The notes below the pieces were generated by a model. It saw only the letters and a program-made list of their open reading frames with translations. It ran no database searches and was not told the DNA's origin. 64,000 bases of DNA. It comes from Diphasiastrum complanatum. Lineage: Eukaryota; Streptophyta; Lycopodiopsida; Lycopodiales; Lycopodiaceae. The position numbers were made by a program, and so were the translations under genes. Position 1 is the stretch's first letter. The number at the start of each line of letters is the position of its first letter. Below, piece after piece: positions 10,976 through 23,407 of the stretch. The DNA lies in NCBI GenBank assembly GCA_029204225.1, contig CM055114.1, positions 13,578,144-13,642,143 of the forward strand. Reading direction: 5' to 3'.

Positions 10976-13900
10976 ATGGCTTCAATTAGTAGCATGCAGA
11001 GCAAGATTTGCATAGTACTTGATTCTTCAAGATCTAACTTTTGACAAGAACCCTGCTTGCGAAAGATCCTGCCATGAACCTCCAAAAGGCGATTGTCGAG
11101 ATTCGAGTGGCAGTCGAGGCCAGAGAACATCTTGATCACAAAGATGGTTCTGACAAGGCCCTCTACGGCAACAAAGAAAAATCAAAGAAACAGTTTAAGC
11201 CTAAGAGAGAGTCGAATCAGAGGTAGGATCGTGACTAGCAAGCAGAGGGAACAAGCAAAGGCAACTGGAAGACCAAAGGGAGGTCGAAGCAGCAAGGTGC
11301 AGACAACAAGACTTGCATGAGATGTCTCTTGAGGTTGAGTAGTAGTATCTTGAGATGTATTCTCATGTTCATCACTTGGAAAGTCAATAAATGGATCGGG
11401 CATACAGTAGATACTTACTAGCTCAATCCCAAAATTGAGTGTATTCATTGCCACAAGAAAGGTCATGCAGCCATGGATTGCCGCCAGAACTCGAGGAACA
11501 AATCAACGTAGAATAGATAGGAGAACAGCAACAGTTCATCCTATGTTGAGGAGCCCAAGAGCTCGAAGATGGGCGAAGAAAGAACGAACAGAAATTGTTC
11601 GACCGCCTACATCTGTGAAGACGTGTGTGCAGCATCAACATCTGACACACATGAGGTGATCCTAGATCTAGGAGCCACCTCACACTTCGTGACATCAAGA
11701 TGAATCATGTCTGATTTCAGAAGTGCAGATCCTTCAATATTCATAGTTCTTGGAGATGGATCTAGACATCAAGTGAACAATATTGGTTCACTATGGCTCA
11801 ACACAAACGACAGAGACAGACGCTCGAAGACATCCTGTTTGTGCCTACTCTACAACAAGACTTCCTCTCTGTAGCAAGAATAGCAGATGCAGGGATGCGT
11901 GTAATGTTTTCTGACGAACCATGCAACGTGATTGACGCCAGTACCAGTACTTTGATCGCTCAAGGCAGAAAGAAAAGAAACCTATATCATCTGAAGGTAC
12001 GCCTACCTACAGATCAGGTGCATCAGACTCATGATGACCAACCAAACACTCTGTGGCACAGGGGACTCTGCCACATGAACTCAATGGCACTTTACCAAGC
12101 AAGCCATCATGGAGCAATAATAGGGGTCAGCATCTCGAACGCACAGCATTCATCAAAGACTCCTACAGAACAACTAAGATTCTAGAGTTAGTGCATTCTG
12201 ACATCTGTGGACCATTCAACGTGATCTCTGTAGGAGGCTCAAAGTATTATATAACCTTCATTGATGATTATAGCAAATTTTCCAGAGTGTATTTTTTTCA
12301 GAATAAATCTGAAGCACTTGATAAATTCACTAAATATGTGAATTGGGTTGAGAGATGTATAGGCAGCAAAGTGAAGCAGATCAGAACAGATTGAGGTGGC
12401 GAATACATCTCGAATCGCTTCACTGACTTCTGCAATGATCGTGGCATCATTCACAGAAGAACTGCAGCCTACATACCGCAGCACAATGGTGTTGCTGAAT
12501 GAAAGAACATAACCCTGATGGAAGAAGCCAGATGTATGATGGCCTACTCGAAGGCTCCAAGGGCACTGTGGGCTGAAGCAGTAGCTACAACTGCATACAT
12601 CCAGAATAGAACATGCAAGTCTGGTGTCCCACACACGACACCACATGAGCTATGGTGGGGTAGAAAGCCCAACATGTCTCACGTCAGAATCTTTGGTTGT
12701 GCAGCTTATGCACATATTCCTGATAAGCTTCGAAAGAAGCTTGATGAGAAAGCCAAGCAGAGATTTCTAGTACGTTATGACAATAGTTCATTATACTACA
12801 TAATCTACATGCCAAACACGAACATTGTGAAAATGATGAGAGATGTCAGATTCGATGAGAGCACGATCCTGTCAACTATGGAGTTTTGGAGAGATAGTAT
12901 TATGACCTGCCACCAATGACAGAGGGAGCAGAGGACGAACACGAAAACGAAGATTTTTGAGTCGTCTCCCATTCGAGCGACGAATCTGATAAGAAAGATT
13001 TGAGAGGCAACCTACTGTCGCAGCTCCTGTAAACCAAGATGGTTTCGGATCGAGCAGAGCAGACAAAGGCAAAGCAGAGCAAACAAAGGCAAAGGCATAG
13101 CTGTTCCAGAAGGATCTCCTAGAAGGTCAACAAGACCACGAAGAGTGCCAGCAAAATATGTGCCAGACAGCTCTGCTTCTACATCAGAGGAGTTCTGTCG
13201 GTTCAGTGGCGAACCACATACTTTTGAGGAGGCGATTGAAAGTCCAGAAAAGGACAGATGGATCCAAGCCATGAACGAATAGTGGAATCCATGAAAAAGA
13301 ACCAGGTATGGATGCTAGAGCCATTACCACATAAGCGCAAGACTGTCAAATGCAAATGGGTCTTCAAGCTCAAATACGAACCAGACGGGAATGTGACGAA
13401 ATACAAGGCAATGGTAGCGAAAGGTTTTTTTCAGAGATATGGTATTAACTACTCTGAAACCTTTTCTCATGTCGTCAAACATTCGTCCCTACGTCTGTTA
13501 TTTGCATATGCAGCAGCTTATGACCTCAAGATCCACACGAGAACATAGCTTTTTGCATGGCGAACTAGATGAAGAGGTCTATATGGATCAAACCCCAGGA
13601 TATGTCTCGAATTCACTTCCTGACTATGGATGTAGAATGCATAGAAGCATCTACGGTCTAAAACAATCAGCCCGACAGTGGTACAAGAAGAAAGATCAAG
13701 CCCTGAAATCATTAGGATTCAAGCCTCTATTGGTAGATTCTAATGTATATGTCAGAGTTACGGATGGACAGATCATCATAGTGGCTGTATATGTGGACGA
13801 CACTCTAATACTTTGCAGGAGTGAGCAGCTAATTGCTGAAGTAAGGGCAGACATCTTAAAACATTTCAAGATAGTAGACCTGGGAGAACCAGGTGTTACC

Positions 13901-14272
13901 TAGGCTTACAAATTGAAAGGGACTACGAGAGAGGTAAGTTATACCTTCACCAGTCCAGATACACCCAGAAGATCCTAGAGGACTTTGGGATGCTGAACTG
14001 CAAAGGAGCGAACACTCCAATGCTCGCAGGGACGGTGCTGACAAATGATGATTGTCCAAAGACTGAGGAAGAGAGAGAACAGATGTAGCTCATACCTTAC
14101 AAGAAGTTGATAGGATCACTCATGTACCTTGCAGACAACACACGTCCTGATATTGCTTATGCAGTATTCAGGATGAGCCAATTCTGCATGAATCCAGACT
14201 CAACACATTGGAAGATTGCAAAACGAATTTTGCAATATCTTCAATTAACGAGGGATTACGGGCTGTGCTATT
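10976..14272 (+). pseudogene. Copia-1 gag-pol, truncated and mutated
   Basis: The ORF starts MASISS at 10976, but most of the capsid is lost. A gag zinc knuckle CX2CX4HX4C reads at about 11446-11487. The protease box reads LDLGATSH (about 11665-11690), with the Ser after the catalytic Asp changed to Leu. GAG-pre-integrase follows (11793-12110), then integrase with HSD and TD residues and NGVAE intact. Two TGA stops interrupt it, at 12392-12394 and 12500-12502, both at former CGA arginine codons. RT starts near 13260 and keeps the YVDD box (13790-13801), with frame changes near 13540 and 13900. RNase H starts near 14090 and is cut at about 14272, where a minus-strand gypsy LTR begins. The missing 3' end matches the orphan LTR tail at 1-256. 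Confidence 0.85.
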
Positions 14273-14273
14273 A
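14272..14273. other. Right inversion breakpoint
   Basis: Copia-1 RNase H joins the interior of the G1 3' LTR here, with a few bases of shared TATTT sequence. The exact base is uncertain by about 5 bp. The rest of this LTR is at 257-576. Confidence 0.7.
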
Positions 14274-14909
14274 TTTAGTTTAATTGCATGCTGAGTCCTA
14301 CCTTATTCCACAACAAGAAATGAATTCTAATCCACAGCTAAGCAAGAAGGAAAACAAGAACCTAGTTAATCCACAATACAAGGGAATCAAAGCATGCTCA
14401 TAAAAACTTCACTCAAGAACATTGCCATGAACAAGGTGCTTAGCTATTATCAAGAACTCGTGGAGGATCTTCTTTATTTGCTCAAGAAACTTGATAATAT
14501 GTTCAAAGCTCCCTCACAAGAGAGGGGGCCCTTAAATAAGCAAGAAGGCTACCCATGTGGAGCCCAAGTGACAATTCCACCAAATTAGAAATTACATGTG
14601 GAATTTGCCCTTCCACTAAAGGTCACCATCAAAAGGTGGCTCACTCTAACTAATTTAAGGGGGGTCTACTTTTATTTACAAAGCCTAGGGAATATGACTA
14701 GCTCCTATATGGCCGTTCCTTCTCTGGGATACACCATGTAGGCGCACAAATATTTCACTGTCATCCTAGCTAGTAATTTCTCGGCTCTCATGCTCGGCTC
14801 TCAGCTTCTTCTGCTCTCCTCCTTCTGAGACCTCCTTGGTCATAGGTGAGAGATATTTTGTGTCTTCAGCTTGGCTCGGCATCTGGGGACCCTCTGGAAT
14901 CCGCTAACA
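14273..14909 (-). repeat. G1 3' LTR, first two thirds
   Basis: On the minus strand this begins at 14909 with TGTTAGCGGATTCC, exactly as the G1 5' LTR begins at 28291, and it stays nearly identical until about 14273. The last part is missing here and is found at 257-576. Confidence 0.85.
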
Positions 14910-14924
14910 TTATCCTCCCCTAAT
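14910..14924 (-). other. Polypurine tract of G1
   Basis: On the minus strand ATTAGGGGAGGATAA directly precedes the LTR start. This is the expected plus-strand primer site and shows that the LTR at 14273-14909 is a 3' LTR. Confidence 0.8.
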
Positions 14925-15760
14925 CTGTTGCAGGACCCATTGCAACATCGGTGATGTCTTTTCGCTTGGCACTTGAAAAAGCGTGGATCTTCGTTCGCTT
15001 CCATAAAACCAGGTGCTTATTATCTGCAAAACTTATTTTTCTCAAAATTGGAAGTCTCTCAATTGGCCGCTACATTCCAGCCTTCCTGAGAACTTCTTGT
15101 GAGTCCTGCTTGTCTCGTCATCGTGCCGTTTTCTTTCTCTCGCTCATCTTTCGTCCTAGGGCTTCAAAAACTTGGAAGCGAAGCTTACTTCCAAAATTGA
15201 GAGGCCCCAGGTATTCTCTTATCTTTTCCACAAAGCCCATTTCCTGCCAGTCTTCCACCACAGTCACATAGCGTGACGACACGAAGGCCGCTCTGTAGTA
15301 TAGCCTAGCCATGATCACATGGTCTTCTTCCGATTGGAGGGCTTCATTCGGGTTGATCTGGATGGGATCTAATCCTCGATCCCATAAACAATCTTGCTGC
15401 ATCAGAAAGGCCATAGAGCTGCAATATTCGGCACTTTCTTGCATGCAAAGATCGGCACTTGTTTTGTACTTGTGCCCGAAGTCGAGTAACTGCAGCCTCA
15501 GATCATCCGGGGAGGTTCTCTCTAAAATTTCCCAAATGACTAGCCAGTTTACCACCCCCACTCATGGCTTTTCCACCGGCCATGGATTTCTACGTTTGAG
15601 TGGCATGTAGAAGGGATCCACTCGCTTCCATGTCGGTGCCTTCAGATACTCTTGGATTCGCTTGTTATCCTTCAAGACTTTATTCCGCCACTTCGGTTGC
15701 AGTTGTAGCGCTGCGATGATTTCGGCCTTGGTGGAGTATTGGCTTTGATCTACGTCCTCT
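14925..15760 (-). pseudogene. G1 extra 3' ORF, distal part, function unknown
   Basis: On the minus strand from about 15720 the frame reads a basic, tryptophan-containing region (PKWRNKVL, EYLKAPTWKRVDPFYMP). A 147-codon open frame follows (15561-15118) with balanced composition. I recognise no domain. It lies downstream of integrase and just before the polypurine tract. Tat/Ogre-type gypsy elements are known to carry an additional ORF in that region, so this is a plausible but unproven accessory product. Stop codons interrupt the frame near 15562. Confidence 0.4.
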
Positions 15761-15768
15761 ACCTTCCC

Positions 15769-17640
15769 TCATGTTGGGAGGGTATTTTCTGTCGAACTTC
15801 TCTGACTCTCTGGTGTCTGCCATTCTGCCTCTGGGCCTGATAGGAGAAGTTGTCCTACACGGTTGTGATGGCCTTGCCAGGAATCATCTAGGGCCTTGGT
15901 GCCCGTGTCTTTTCCTTTGGCTATCTCGCTTGTTGATGGCTCAGCTGCATCCGTGTCTTGTCTGGGCAAGAATCTTCTTGTCTCTGGTTGATCTGCCAAG
16001 AAGTCATCATCACCTCCAATGTCGGTGTTAGTTTCTGGAAGGTCAGGATGAAATGATCTAAAGAGAGGGGTGCGGGGGCGATAGGTTTAGGAGGAGGTGG
16101 GATCAACAAGTTATACGCCGCACCGGGGGAGTGGAGTTGTTGGAGGAACTCGTCCCGTCGGGCTTTGTAGATGTCAACTGGGCCTTTTGATGGGCCCATT
16201 ATCCTGGTAGGAGGTGATGGAGAGAGGGAAGATGAAAAAGTAGGGTAAGTGAGAATAAATGTTTCAAAAAAATTAAATGTAGAGTAGGAGGAGGGGTTAA
16301 AGGTGGGAGGGGGTCAAGGAAAAGTCCTGGAAGCAGCATCGGCTCTCTGGCCACCTGATTCCGAGCTACCATCTGAAGGTTGGGTTTGTCTGACCTGATT
16401 CCCTGCTCCATCATTCCCATCATCATCTCGTGGCTTCTTTGAATGAGAGCTTGTTTGGGCCTTGCACGTCGTGTCCCACAATCGGTTCACCTTGTCCAAG
16501 ACTTGCTGCAGGGCCTTCGTTGTGTCTTCCAACTAATTCTGGGAATCCAAGATGATCTTCTCTTGCTTGGCCACAATATTTTCAAAGTTTTTCTTCTCGG
16601 CCTCTCGTTCTTGGATTAGCTTTACATACTTTTCCATCCGGATGGCTGAGGCCTGTGGGCCTGGAATTGAATATCCTCGGGCTTGACTAGAGGAGCATCG
16701 ACTGTCATTGCACCCGATGATCCATCTCATACTTGGTTGATTTGGACCATCTGGTGCTTTAGTTGCTGCTGGACCTCTTCCAGAGTGGTCTTCTGCCCGG
16801 CCATCACGGATATGGTTTCCACTATCTCTCTTTCTTTTTCTTTGGCCAGGCTCTGATGATTTATAATTTTCTGGTCTTGATGTTGGACCTTGCTCTCGAG
16901 CATTTGATATTGGCTCACCAACCAATGCATATGGTAGCTCATTTCGGATAGGCCAATTATTGAGCGCTTGGCTGCTTCGGTGAGCTTCTCAGGGTTAGTG
17001 AGAGTTGGGTAGTGATCTAGAGTGTGGGATGGTGAGGCTAAACCAAAAAATAGACGTTGTGTTAGAGCTGAAGATGGAGGTGGAGGTGGAGGGAGTGGAG
17101 GGAGTGGAGGGATGATGTTAGTAACTATTGTGGTGGTGGTGGTTAGTGGAGGGGTCAGACTTCTTCTTGGTTGCTCCCCCTTCTCTGGCTCGTCGTCACT
17201 TATTTCCATCAGGTCCGCAACATCAAAATATTGCGATGTGTCCAATTTGTGGACTTGTTGGGCCTGTGGTTGTTGGTCTTGTGGTTGTTGAGCCGCTTCC
17301 GTGTCTTGGGGACTGGATATCCCCACTCCTCCCCCCCTCCAAAACTTGTGTCAGTGGTGATGTTGGTGGCGTTGGCATGGTAATCAATGTGGGTGGGGTG
17401 GTGACTTTGTCTGGTGGAGCAGCAAGGTGTGATGTGGTCATATTTGGGGCTGCTGCTGATGTCGTTGCTCCATCATCCCCGTCGATTACATGTGAGGGTG
17501 ACGAGTGCTGTTGTGATGCCGTGGATGAGCTTCCATCATCTGAGGTGGAACCATCTGAAATTGATCCCACTGGTGATGTGCTCCCAGCTTGAAGCTTCTT
17601 TTGCATCCTTTGTTGCCTTATGTCTGGCAACTAGGCCTTG
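15769..17640 (-). pseudogene. G1 extra 3' ORF, Pro/Thr-rich and coiled-coil part
   Basis: A chain of overlapping minus-strand frames (17630-17223, 17326-16727, 16925-16533, then shorter ones) reads as one decayed protein. It has a Ser/Thr/Pro-rich N-terminal half with a polyproline run near 17085-17110. A long charged helical stretch (about 16990-16560) has regular hydrophobic spacing suggestive of a coiled coil. A Pro-rich tail follows. Frame changes are frequent. A similar order of a Thr/Pro-rich part then a coiled coil is seen at 57720-58680. No enzyme motif is visible. An accessory or structural role is a guess. Confidence 0.4.
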
Positions 17641-18179
17641 GAGGTATCAGCCTCTCGAGCTTCGGATGTTGCAGCTGCTTGTGGATCCGGTTGTGGACTT
17701 CTTTGCTTTTGTACCTGAGGGAGAATCCTGGTGTTTACTCGTTTAGGCTGCCACTGGTGACGTAGCTCTTGATCGTTCATGCTTGGACTTTTTTTGACTC
17801 AATGAGAATTTCCCATGCCTTGTCCGCAAGTTGCAAGTGTTGTGAAAGTGTGTGAAAGTGGAGGTGTTGTGGATAGAAGGGTGTGGAGGATGAGTGGCAA
17901 ACGAAGTATGGTGTGAACTAAAAGGGTGAAAACAGAATAAGGTGGGATATGAATGATGGAAGGTAGAAGTTCGAAAAAAGAAGATGTCGGTATATGTTTG
18001 TGAAGAGTGGAAGGAGTGAAGATATTGGGAGATGTAAGAGAAATAGCTTTCGGTGAGGATGGATGTATGGAGATGATGAAAGAAAAGTGTTTATGAGTAT
18101 AATGTGATAGTCAATAGTGTAACGGAAGCATGTTGAATGCTTGCGTGACACTACCCCTCAACATGCGAAATGTTTCAAA
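17641..18179 (-). other. G1 internal sequence without coding signal
   Basis: Lies between the decayed extra ORF and the integrase C-terminus. Only low-complexity short frames are seen. Confidence 0.4.
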
Positions 18180-18475
18180 TGTTTTGTTTTCCACTGGCGA
18201 TGTTAGGTTTGGAGACGGTTTGTGATGGCGCTCTCGATGGGAAACACATGAAGATGGCTGATAGTGGGTGGAGATGGTGTGGAAGCGATGACTGATGCAT
18301 AGAACGAGAGAGCACCAGGATCGTGTAGGAGAGCAAGAAAATCGCTTTGTTAACCAGTTGTGCGTGGTAAGATATAAGTCTTGTCTCGCATAATTGGGCT
18401 AACATAAATAGCCTGGTTTTGACTTGTTGTTCAGTTGCAGCTTTTTCACAGAGATCTGTTGAAAAAGCTTCGTGA
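18180..18475 (-). pseudogene. G1 integrase C-terminal part beyond the G2 insertion
   Basis: Removing G2 and one copy of its 5-bp duplication makes the frame run from the VEFLVPSLR segment (24890-24935) into this region without a shift. Family integrases typically read IPSLR here. A stop codon follows within 30 codons, so the end is decayed. Confidence 0.6.
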
Positions 18476-18480
18476 CTCTT
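18476..18480. repeat. G2 target-site duplication, left copy
   Basis: CTCTT, identical to 24875-24879 on the other side of G2. Confidence 0.9.
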
Positions 18481-18931
18481 AGTTATGAACGTAGCCACGG
18501 CTGATCTAGATTTAGTCTATGAAAGCATCACATAAGCAAGACTTAACCCTAGAAAGCAGGAGAGAGAAAGCTTAAAGAGACTAAAGAAGGAGATCATATC
18601 ATAAGCCAAGTAACAAATGACACAGAATCCCTACTTATAGCCAAGAGGAAGCCCTAAAAGGAAACTTCCAGTGGCTAGGACCAAACTGAGAGGGAAAATA
18701 GTGCGCCCTCCAAGAAGGCCCCCACTCTCAGTAATATGACCAAATAACCAATATAGTGAATCATAGGGCCCAAGGCCAATAATATGGTCTAAATGTCAAT
18801 AATAGGGCCCAAGGCCAACCATATAGTCTAAATGTCAAATAATGAATAAAAAAGGGCCCAAAGCCTGCCTATGCATAAAGTAAAGTAAATGTAAATGGAC
18901 ATGGCGAATGTAATGAGCCGAGTCCATAACT
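18481..18931 (-). repeat. G2 3' LTR
   Basis: This 451-bp LTR is nearly identical to 24426-24874 in the same orientation. Read on the minus strand it starts AGTTATGG and ends CATAACT, a perfect 7-bp inverted terminus, but not the usual TG...CA. The boundaries are set by the flanking 5-bp duplication and the adjacent polypurine tract. Because the flanks share a few bases with the LTR ends, a 1-3 base shift cannot be excluded. Confidence 0.85.
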
Positions 18932-18940
18932 CTCCCCGAC
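18932..18940 (-). other. Polypurine tract of G2
   Basis: On the minus strand GTCGGGGAG directly precedes the 3' LTR start. Confidence 0.75.
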
Positions 18941-19079
18941 ACAAAAATAAGACCCAGCTGCCATAAAGAACTGGATCAAGTAACAGCAAGCCCTGGAGGA
19001 TCAGCTGGAACAGCATCTGGTGTAGTAACAACTGGAGCAACAGCTGATGTAGAGGAATCAACAAGTGCGGCAAGAGCAC

Positions 19080-21960
19080 GAGCCTGATCCGCAAGTGACT
19101 GTGTATGATAAAAGACATCAATAGGCTCTCATGTGGCCTCCTCAACAGGACGACCATTCCACTGGACTAGGAATTAAATCTGCTGGTGGCGTCGACTATG
19201 ATGCAAACGCACCTGAAGGATAGCAGCAAGTAATAATGGAAAGAGATCCTGTGCAGTAGGAAACTCAACATCACGAGGAGCATCATCCTCAATAGCAGCA
19301 CGTAATAAACCGACATGGAATATATCACAGGCACGTGAGGAAGCTGAAGACGATATATATCCTCGGGAGGAAGAGGAATACCAGGTAAAAGAGGTGCATA
19401 ACCATGAGATAATAAAAATGGTGCAACGCCGGTGCTGGTACTAACAGAGCTGTTATAGCTATACTCTGCTAAACATAAGTGCTGATCCCAATCCTTCCCT
19501 GAAGGAGTAACAAAATGGCGCAAATAATCCTCAAGGATCTTGTTAAGGACCTCGGACTGCCCATTAGAAGTAGAATGATAAGCAGACCCCATAAAAAGCT
19601 GTACATCCAATATACGCATAAGCTCTGTCCAGAACAATGAGGTAAACTTACTATCCCGATTAGAAAGGATAGTACGAGGAAACCCATGTAGGCGAAATAT
19701 CTCTGAAAGGAACAAGCGTGCACACTGCTCTGCTGTGATAGTACTGCGGACGGGTATGAAATGAGCCTGTTTCGAGAACCTGTCAACTACCACCATACAT
19801 GAATCGTGACCACGATGGGTGCGGGGAAGGCCAATGATGAAGTCCATAGAAATATCAGTCCACTGGCGGTGAGGAGTAGGCCAACTCTGAAGCAAACCAG
19901 CGGACTTAGCACGGGAGTACTTATTACGTAAGCAGAAAGGACATGTACGAATAAGTACAACAAGCTCTTTCCTAAGGGGTGGCCAATAGAAATGATCCTT
20001 AAGATGAGCATAAGACTTCTGAAAACCAAAATGACCCCCAACTGGGGACGAATGAGCATCCGACAACAACTGAGAATGGATACCCAAAGAACTAGGAATA
20101 CAAAGAGAACCATAATGATAAAGACGGTGGTCAACAATGGAATAAGCCTGATGAGGTGAAGACGACATAGGTGGAGCAGAACTATAAACATCACGAAAAT
20201 CAGAACATGTAAGATAAGCAGATGGAAGATCATCAAACCAGGAAGAGATCATGGCAACAAGGGTATTCAATAAAGCAGGAAGTCTAGACAATGCATCAGC
20301 AGCAGTGTTAGCACGACCAGGACGATACAAAATAGAAAAATCAAAAGATTGTAAAAACTGCAACCAACGAAACTGACGATCACTAAGATCACGCTGGGAG
20401 AAGAGATAACGTAAGGATTGATGATTAGTAACGATATCAAAAGGAACATGGTACAGGTAATGGCGCCACTTCTTAAGAGCATAGATAATGGCAAGAAGCT
20501 CTTTCTCATGGATAGAATAACGTTGCTCATAAGAGCGTAAACGACGCGAGCCATAAGCAATAATACACTGAGACTGATGAAGCAAGGCACCCAAACCAAC
20601 ATTACTAGCATCGGTCTCAACAATAAATTTCTGATTAAACTGTGGTAAACACAGGACAGAGGCCTCCACAATAGCACGATGAAGAGTGTCAAAGGCGAAC
20701 TGACAATCAGAAGTCCAAACAAAAGCACTAGACTTCTTCAAAAGGGCATGAAGAGGGGCAGCCACAGTGGCAAAGTGAGGAACAAGATGATGAAGGTGAG
20801 TAGCGAGACCAAGAAACATACGAACATGGTGGACATCTGTGGGAATAGGCCAATCAGCGATTGCCCAAACCTTATGAGGGTCCAAACGAATACGACCATC
20901 ACAAATGAGAAATCCTAAAAACTCAATCTCAACAACAGCAAAGGAACACTTAGAAAGTTTAGCAAACAACTGGTGATGAACAAGCAATTGAAAAACAGAT
21001 GAAAGATGTAACACATGCTCATCAAGAGTCTTACTAAGACCAAGAATATCATCAAAATAAACTAAAACACAACGACCAAGGAGAGGACGCATGATGTTAT
21101 TCATCACATTCCGGAACGTAGGTGGACCATTAGTAACATCAAAAGGAAGAGCACAAAACTCATACAAACCAAGATGGGTACGAAACACTATCTTGTGTTT
21201 GTCCGAAGAATGCATCCTAATCTGGTGATAGCCGGAACGTAAGTCTATCTTAGAGAAAAGATGAGAGGTGCCTAACTGGTCAAAGAGATCATCCATGTGA
21301 GGAATAGGATACTAGTTACGGATGGTCAACTTATTGAGGGCACGATAATCAATGCAGAGGCGTTTGGAACCATCTTTCTTACTGACAAGGAGAACAGGGG
21401 CACCAAAAGGACTGTGACTAGGAACAATAAGGCCCTGATCTAGTAAAGCAGTAATCTGAAGCTCAACCTCATCACGCTCAGACTTAGACATACGGTAAGG
21501 AGGCCGGGAGGGAGGAGCAGAACCAGGACGCAAATCAATATGGTGGTTCACATCACGTAATGGTGGTAGCGTCGTAGGTTCTGAAAAGACAAATGCATAC
21601 TGATGTAACAAGTCAGAGATCACCTGAGGTACAACTGCTGGAGGAGAGGTAGTCACTGGAGAATCTGCTGTAGCACGCTGAACACATAATAAAACTACAC
21701 AATGAGCCTTAGGTAGGCTGCGGATAAACTGCTTCCCGCTGATCAGCTGGAAATCTGCCTGAGAATCAATACCAGCAAGTGAGTGGGTCACTGCATCATG
21801 AACAAATGTCAATGTCTGCTGAGCCAGGTCCAAAGTAACTACTCTTAATGAAGCAAACCAATCAGCACCAAGGATAAGGTCATAGCGCTCCAGAGGAATG
21901 ATATAAAGATCTGCCTGTCCAGAAAAATCACCAATGCGGTAGGATAATCCCTGAAACATC
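19080..21960 (-). pseudogene. G2 pol: protease end, RT, RNase H, integrase, chromodomain
   Basis: 21959-21315 holds the protease tail (ILGADWF) and the start of RT. A TAG at 21312-21314 replaces a glutamine codon. The main frame (21296-19167) has RT with YFDD at residues 80-83. RNase H has D229, E266 and D334, but N291 (codon 20424-20426) where TDHQSL is expected. The integrase zinc finger is intact (H415, H422, C452, C455). The core has D485 and E582, but N546 (19659-19661) where the family has SDRD. After a frameshift near 19325 the other frame gives a chromodomain (FLVQWNGRPVEEAT, then EPI). It has TAA at 19174-19176 and TGA where the conserved TWEP tryptophan should be. Both Asp to Asn changes are G to A transitions. 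Confidence 0.9.
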
Positions 21961-23407
21961 TGAGAACTAGAAAATGAGTGAGAACTGGCAACCTCGACTG
22001 TGAGAGGCTGTGGATCAGGAATAGGTGAAGACGTATCCGGCTGAGAACATAATTGCTGATAAAGATATGAGTGTTGTCGGTATCAACTAAAGCAATATAC
22101 TCACGACCAGTAATGTGCACACGTAGCCGAATGGAGCGAGGACCGGGGCACCCTGTCCAGGTAGAATAAGCAAGCTGAGCATGGCAAGTAGCAGGAAGTA
22201 AATCAGTAGAAGGCTCAGGAGATAGATCAGGCTCATCAGATATATGAATGTAGATATCGGACTCATCTGGGGTAGTGCCCTCATGGTAGAAAACAACAGT
22301 AGAAGTAGGCAGGGGCTGGCGGCAATCACGGGCAATGTGGTCAGGACTCTTACAATGAAAGCAAAGACGCTTCTGCTGAATGTCAGCGAACTCTGCAGAC
22401 GTGTAACGTCGAACAAAAGCAGGATGAGGAGGCGGAGGGCGAGGAGCGGGAGAAGTAAGAGAAGAGGTCGGGACGACAGTGGATGGGACAGATGGGGCCG
22501 GAGATGGTAGAGGTGAAAGAGATGGACGGGGTCGGGAAAAGTGAAAGGGAGCAGGTTCAGGGTACGTATGTTGTAAAGTACTAGCAAGGGACATGGCCTC
22601 AACAAGTGTGGGTGGACGGAAAGAAGAGACATCGTATCGTAGAGCACCACGAAGTCCAGCAATGTAGCGAAAAATAAGCTCGATGGGCTGAAGATCTGTA
22701 AAGAGGTAGGAAAGGTCCATAAATTGATCTGTATAGGAAGAAAGATCACCAGTCTGAGTAAGACTACAGAATATATCACGCTGGCAGCTCAGCCACTGAG
22801 GAGCATGACGAAGATCACGACGAAAGGTAGGCCATAACTGGAGACCATCCCGATCAGGGTCAAGTCGGTAGACCCGCCACCAAGTTGCAGCACGTCCATC
22901 TAAATGTAAGGCGGCTAACTGGATCTTCTGAGAATCAGTCTTAGGGTAAATCTGAAAATAAGTATCAAGCTTTGCAAACCAATTCTCTAACAAGTTCCCG
23001 TCAGAGGAACCCAAATAGGTGGCAAGCTGTACCCGATCACGAAAATCTCGAGCAAAATGTGGCTCAGGAGCTAGATGTCGTGGAAAATGTGACTCAGGAG
23101 CTGTAGGACGTGGAAAACCGGGTGGTGGGTTAGGTGGAAAATGAGGCCCACCACCAAAGGAAGTAGACGAGGATGGAAGTCCAAATGGAGACCCAAATGA
23201 TGAATGAACAGGGGCTTTGCCAGGTCCATGTGGCTGTAAGAAATCAATCTGTGACTGCATAGTGGCAAAGCCGGTCTGTAGAGTGGTAAATCCGGTCATC
23301 ATTTGGTCGAAACGACTACTGAGGAGAGTAAGAGAGTCACGCATATCAGCAAACTGTTCATCTAAAGGTCCGGAATGACTCGCAGGTGTAGTGGGTGAGC
23401 TAGCCAT
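21845..23407 (-). pseudogene. G2 gag and protease
   Basis: The frame has 520 codons from an ATG at 23407. The order is an N-terminal helix and Pro/Gly-rich linker (1-120), the capsid-type retrotransposon gag domain (about 125-265, with WFAKLDTYF and WWRVY), a Pro/Ser-rich linker, a zinc knuckle CX2CX4HX4C (349-362) and the protease active site at 441-444. That site reads VDTD instead of the usual VDTG or VDSG. A one-base loss just after it (about 22060) shifts the frame, so the last 70 codons of this open frame are not native. The true protease continues in the frame that opens at 21959. Confidence 0.9.

Noticed and set aside
12239-12646. 135-codon minus-strand frame
   Set aside because: Shadow of the Copia-1 integrase on the other strand.
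20267-20728. 153-codon hydrophobic minus-strand frame
   Set aside because: Alternative frame of the G2 RT/RNase H; the real frame carries the catalytic motifs.
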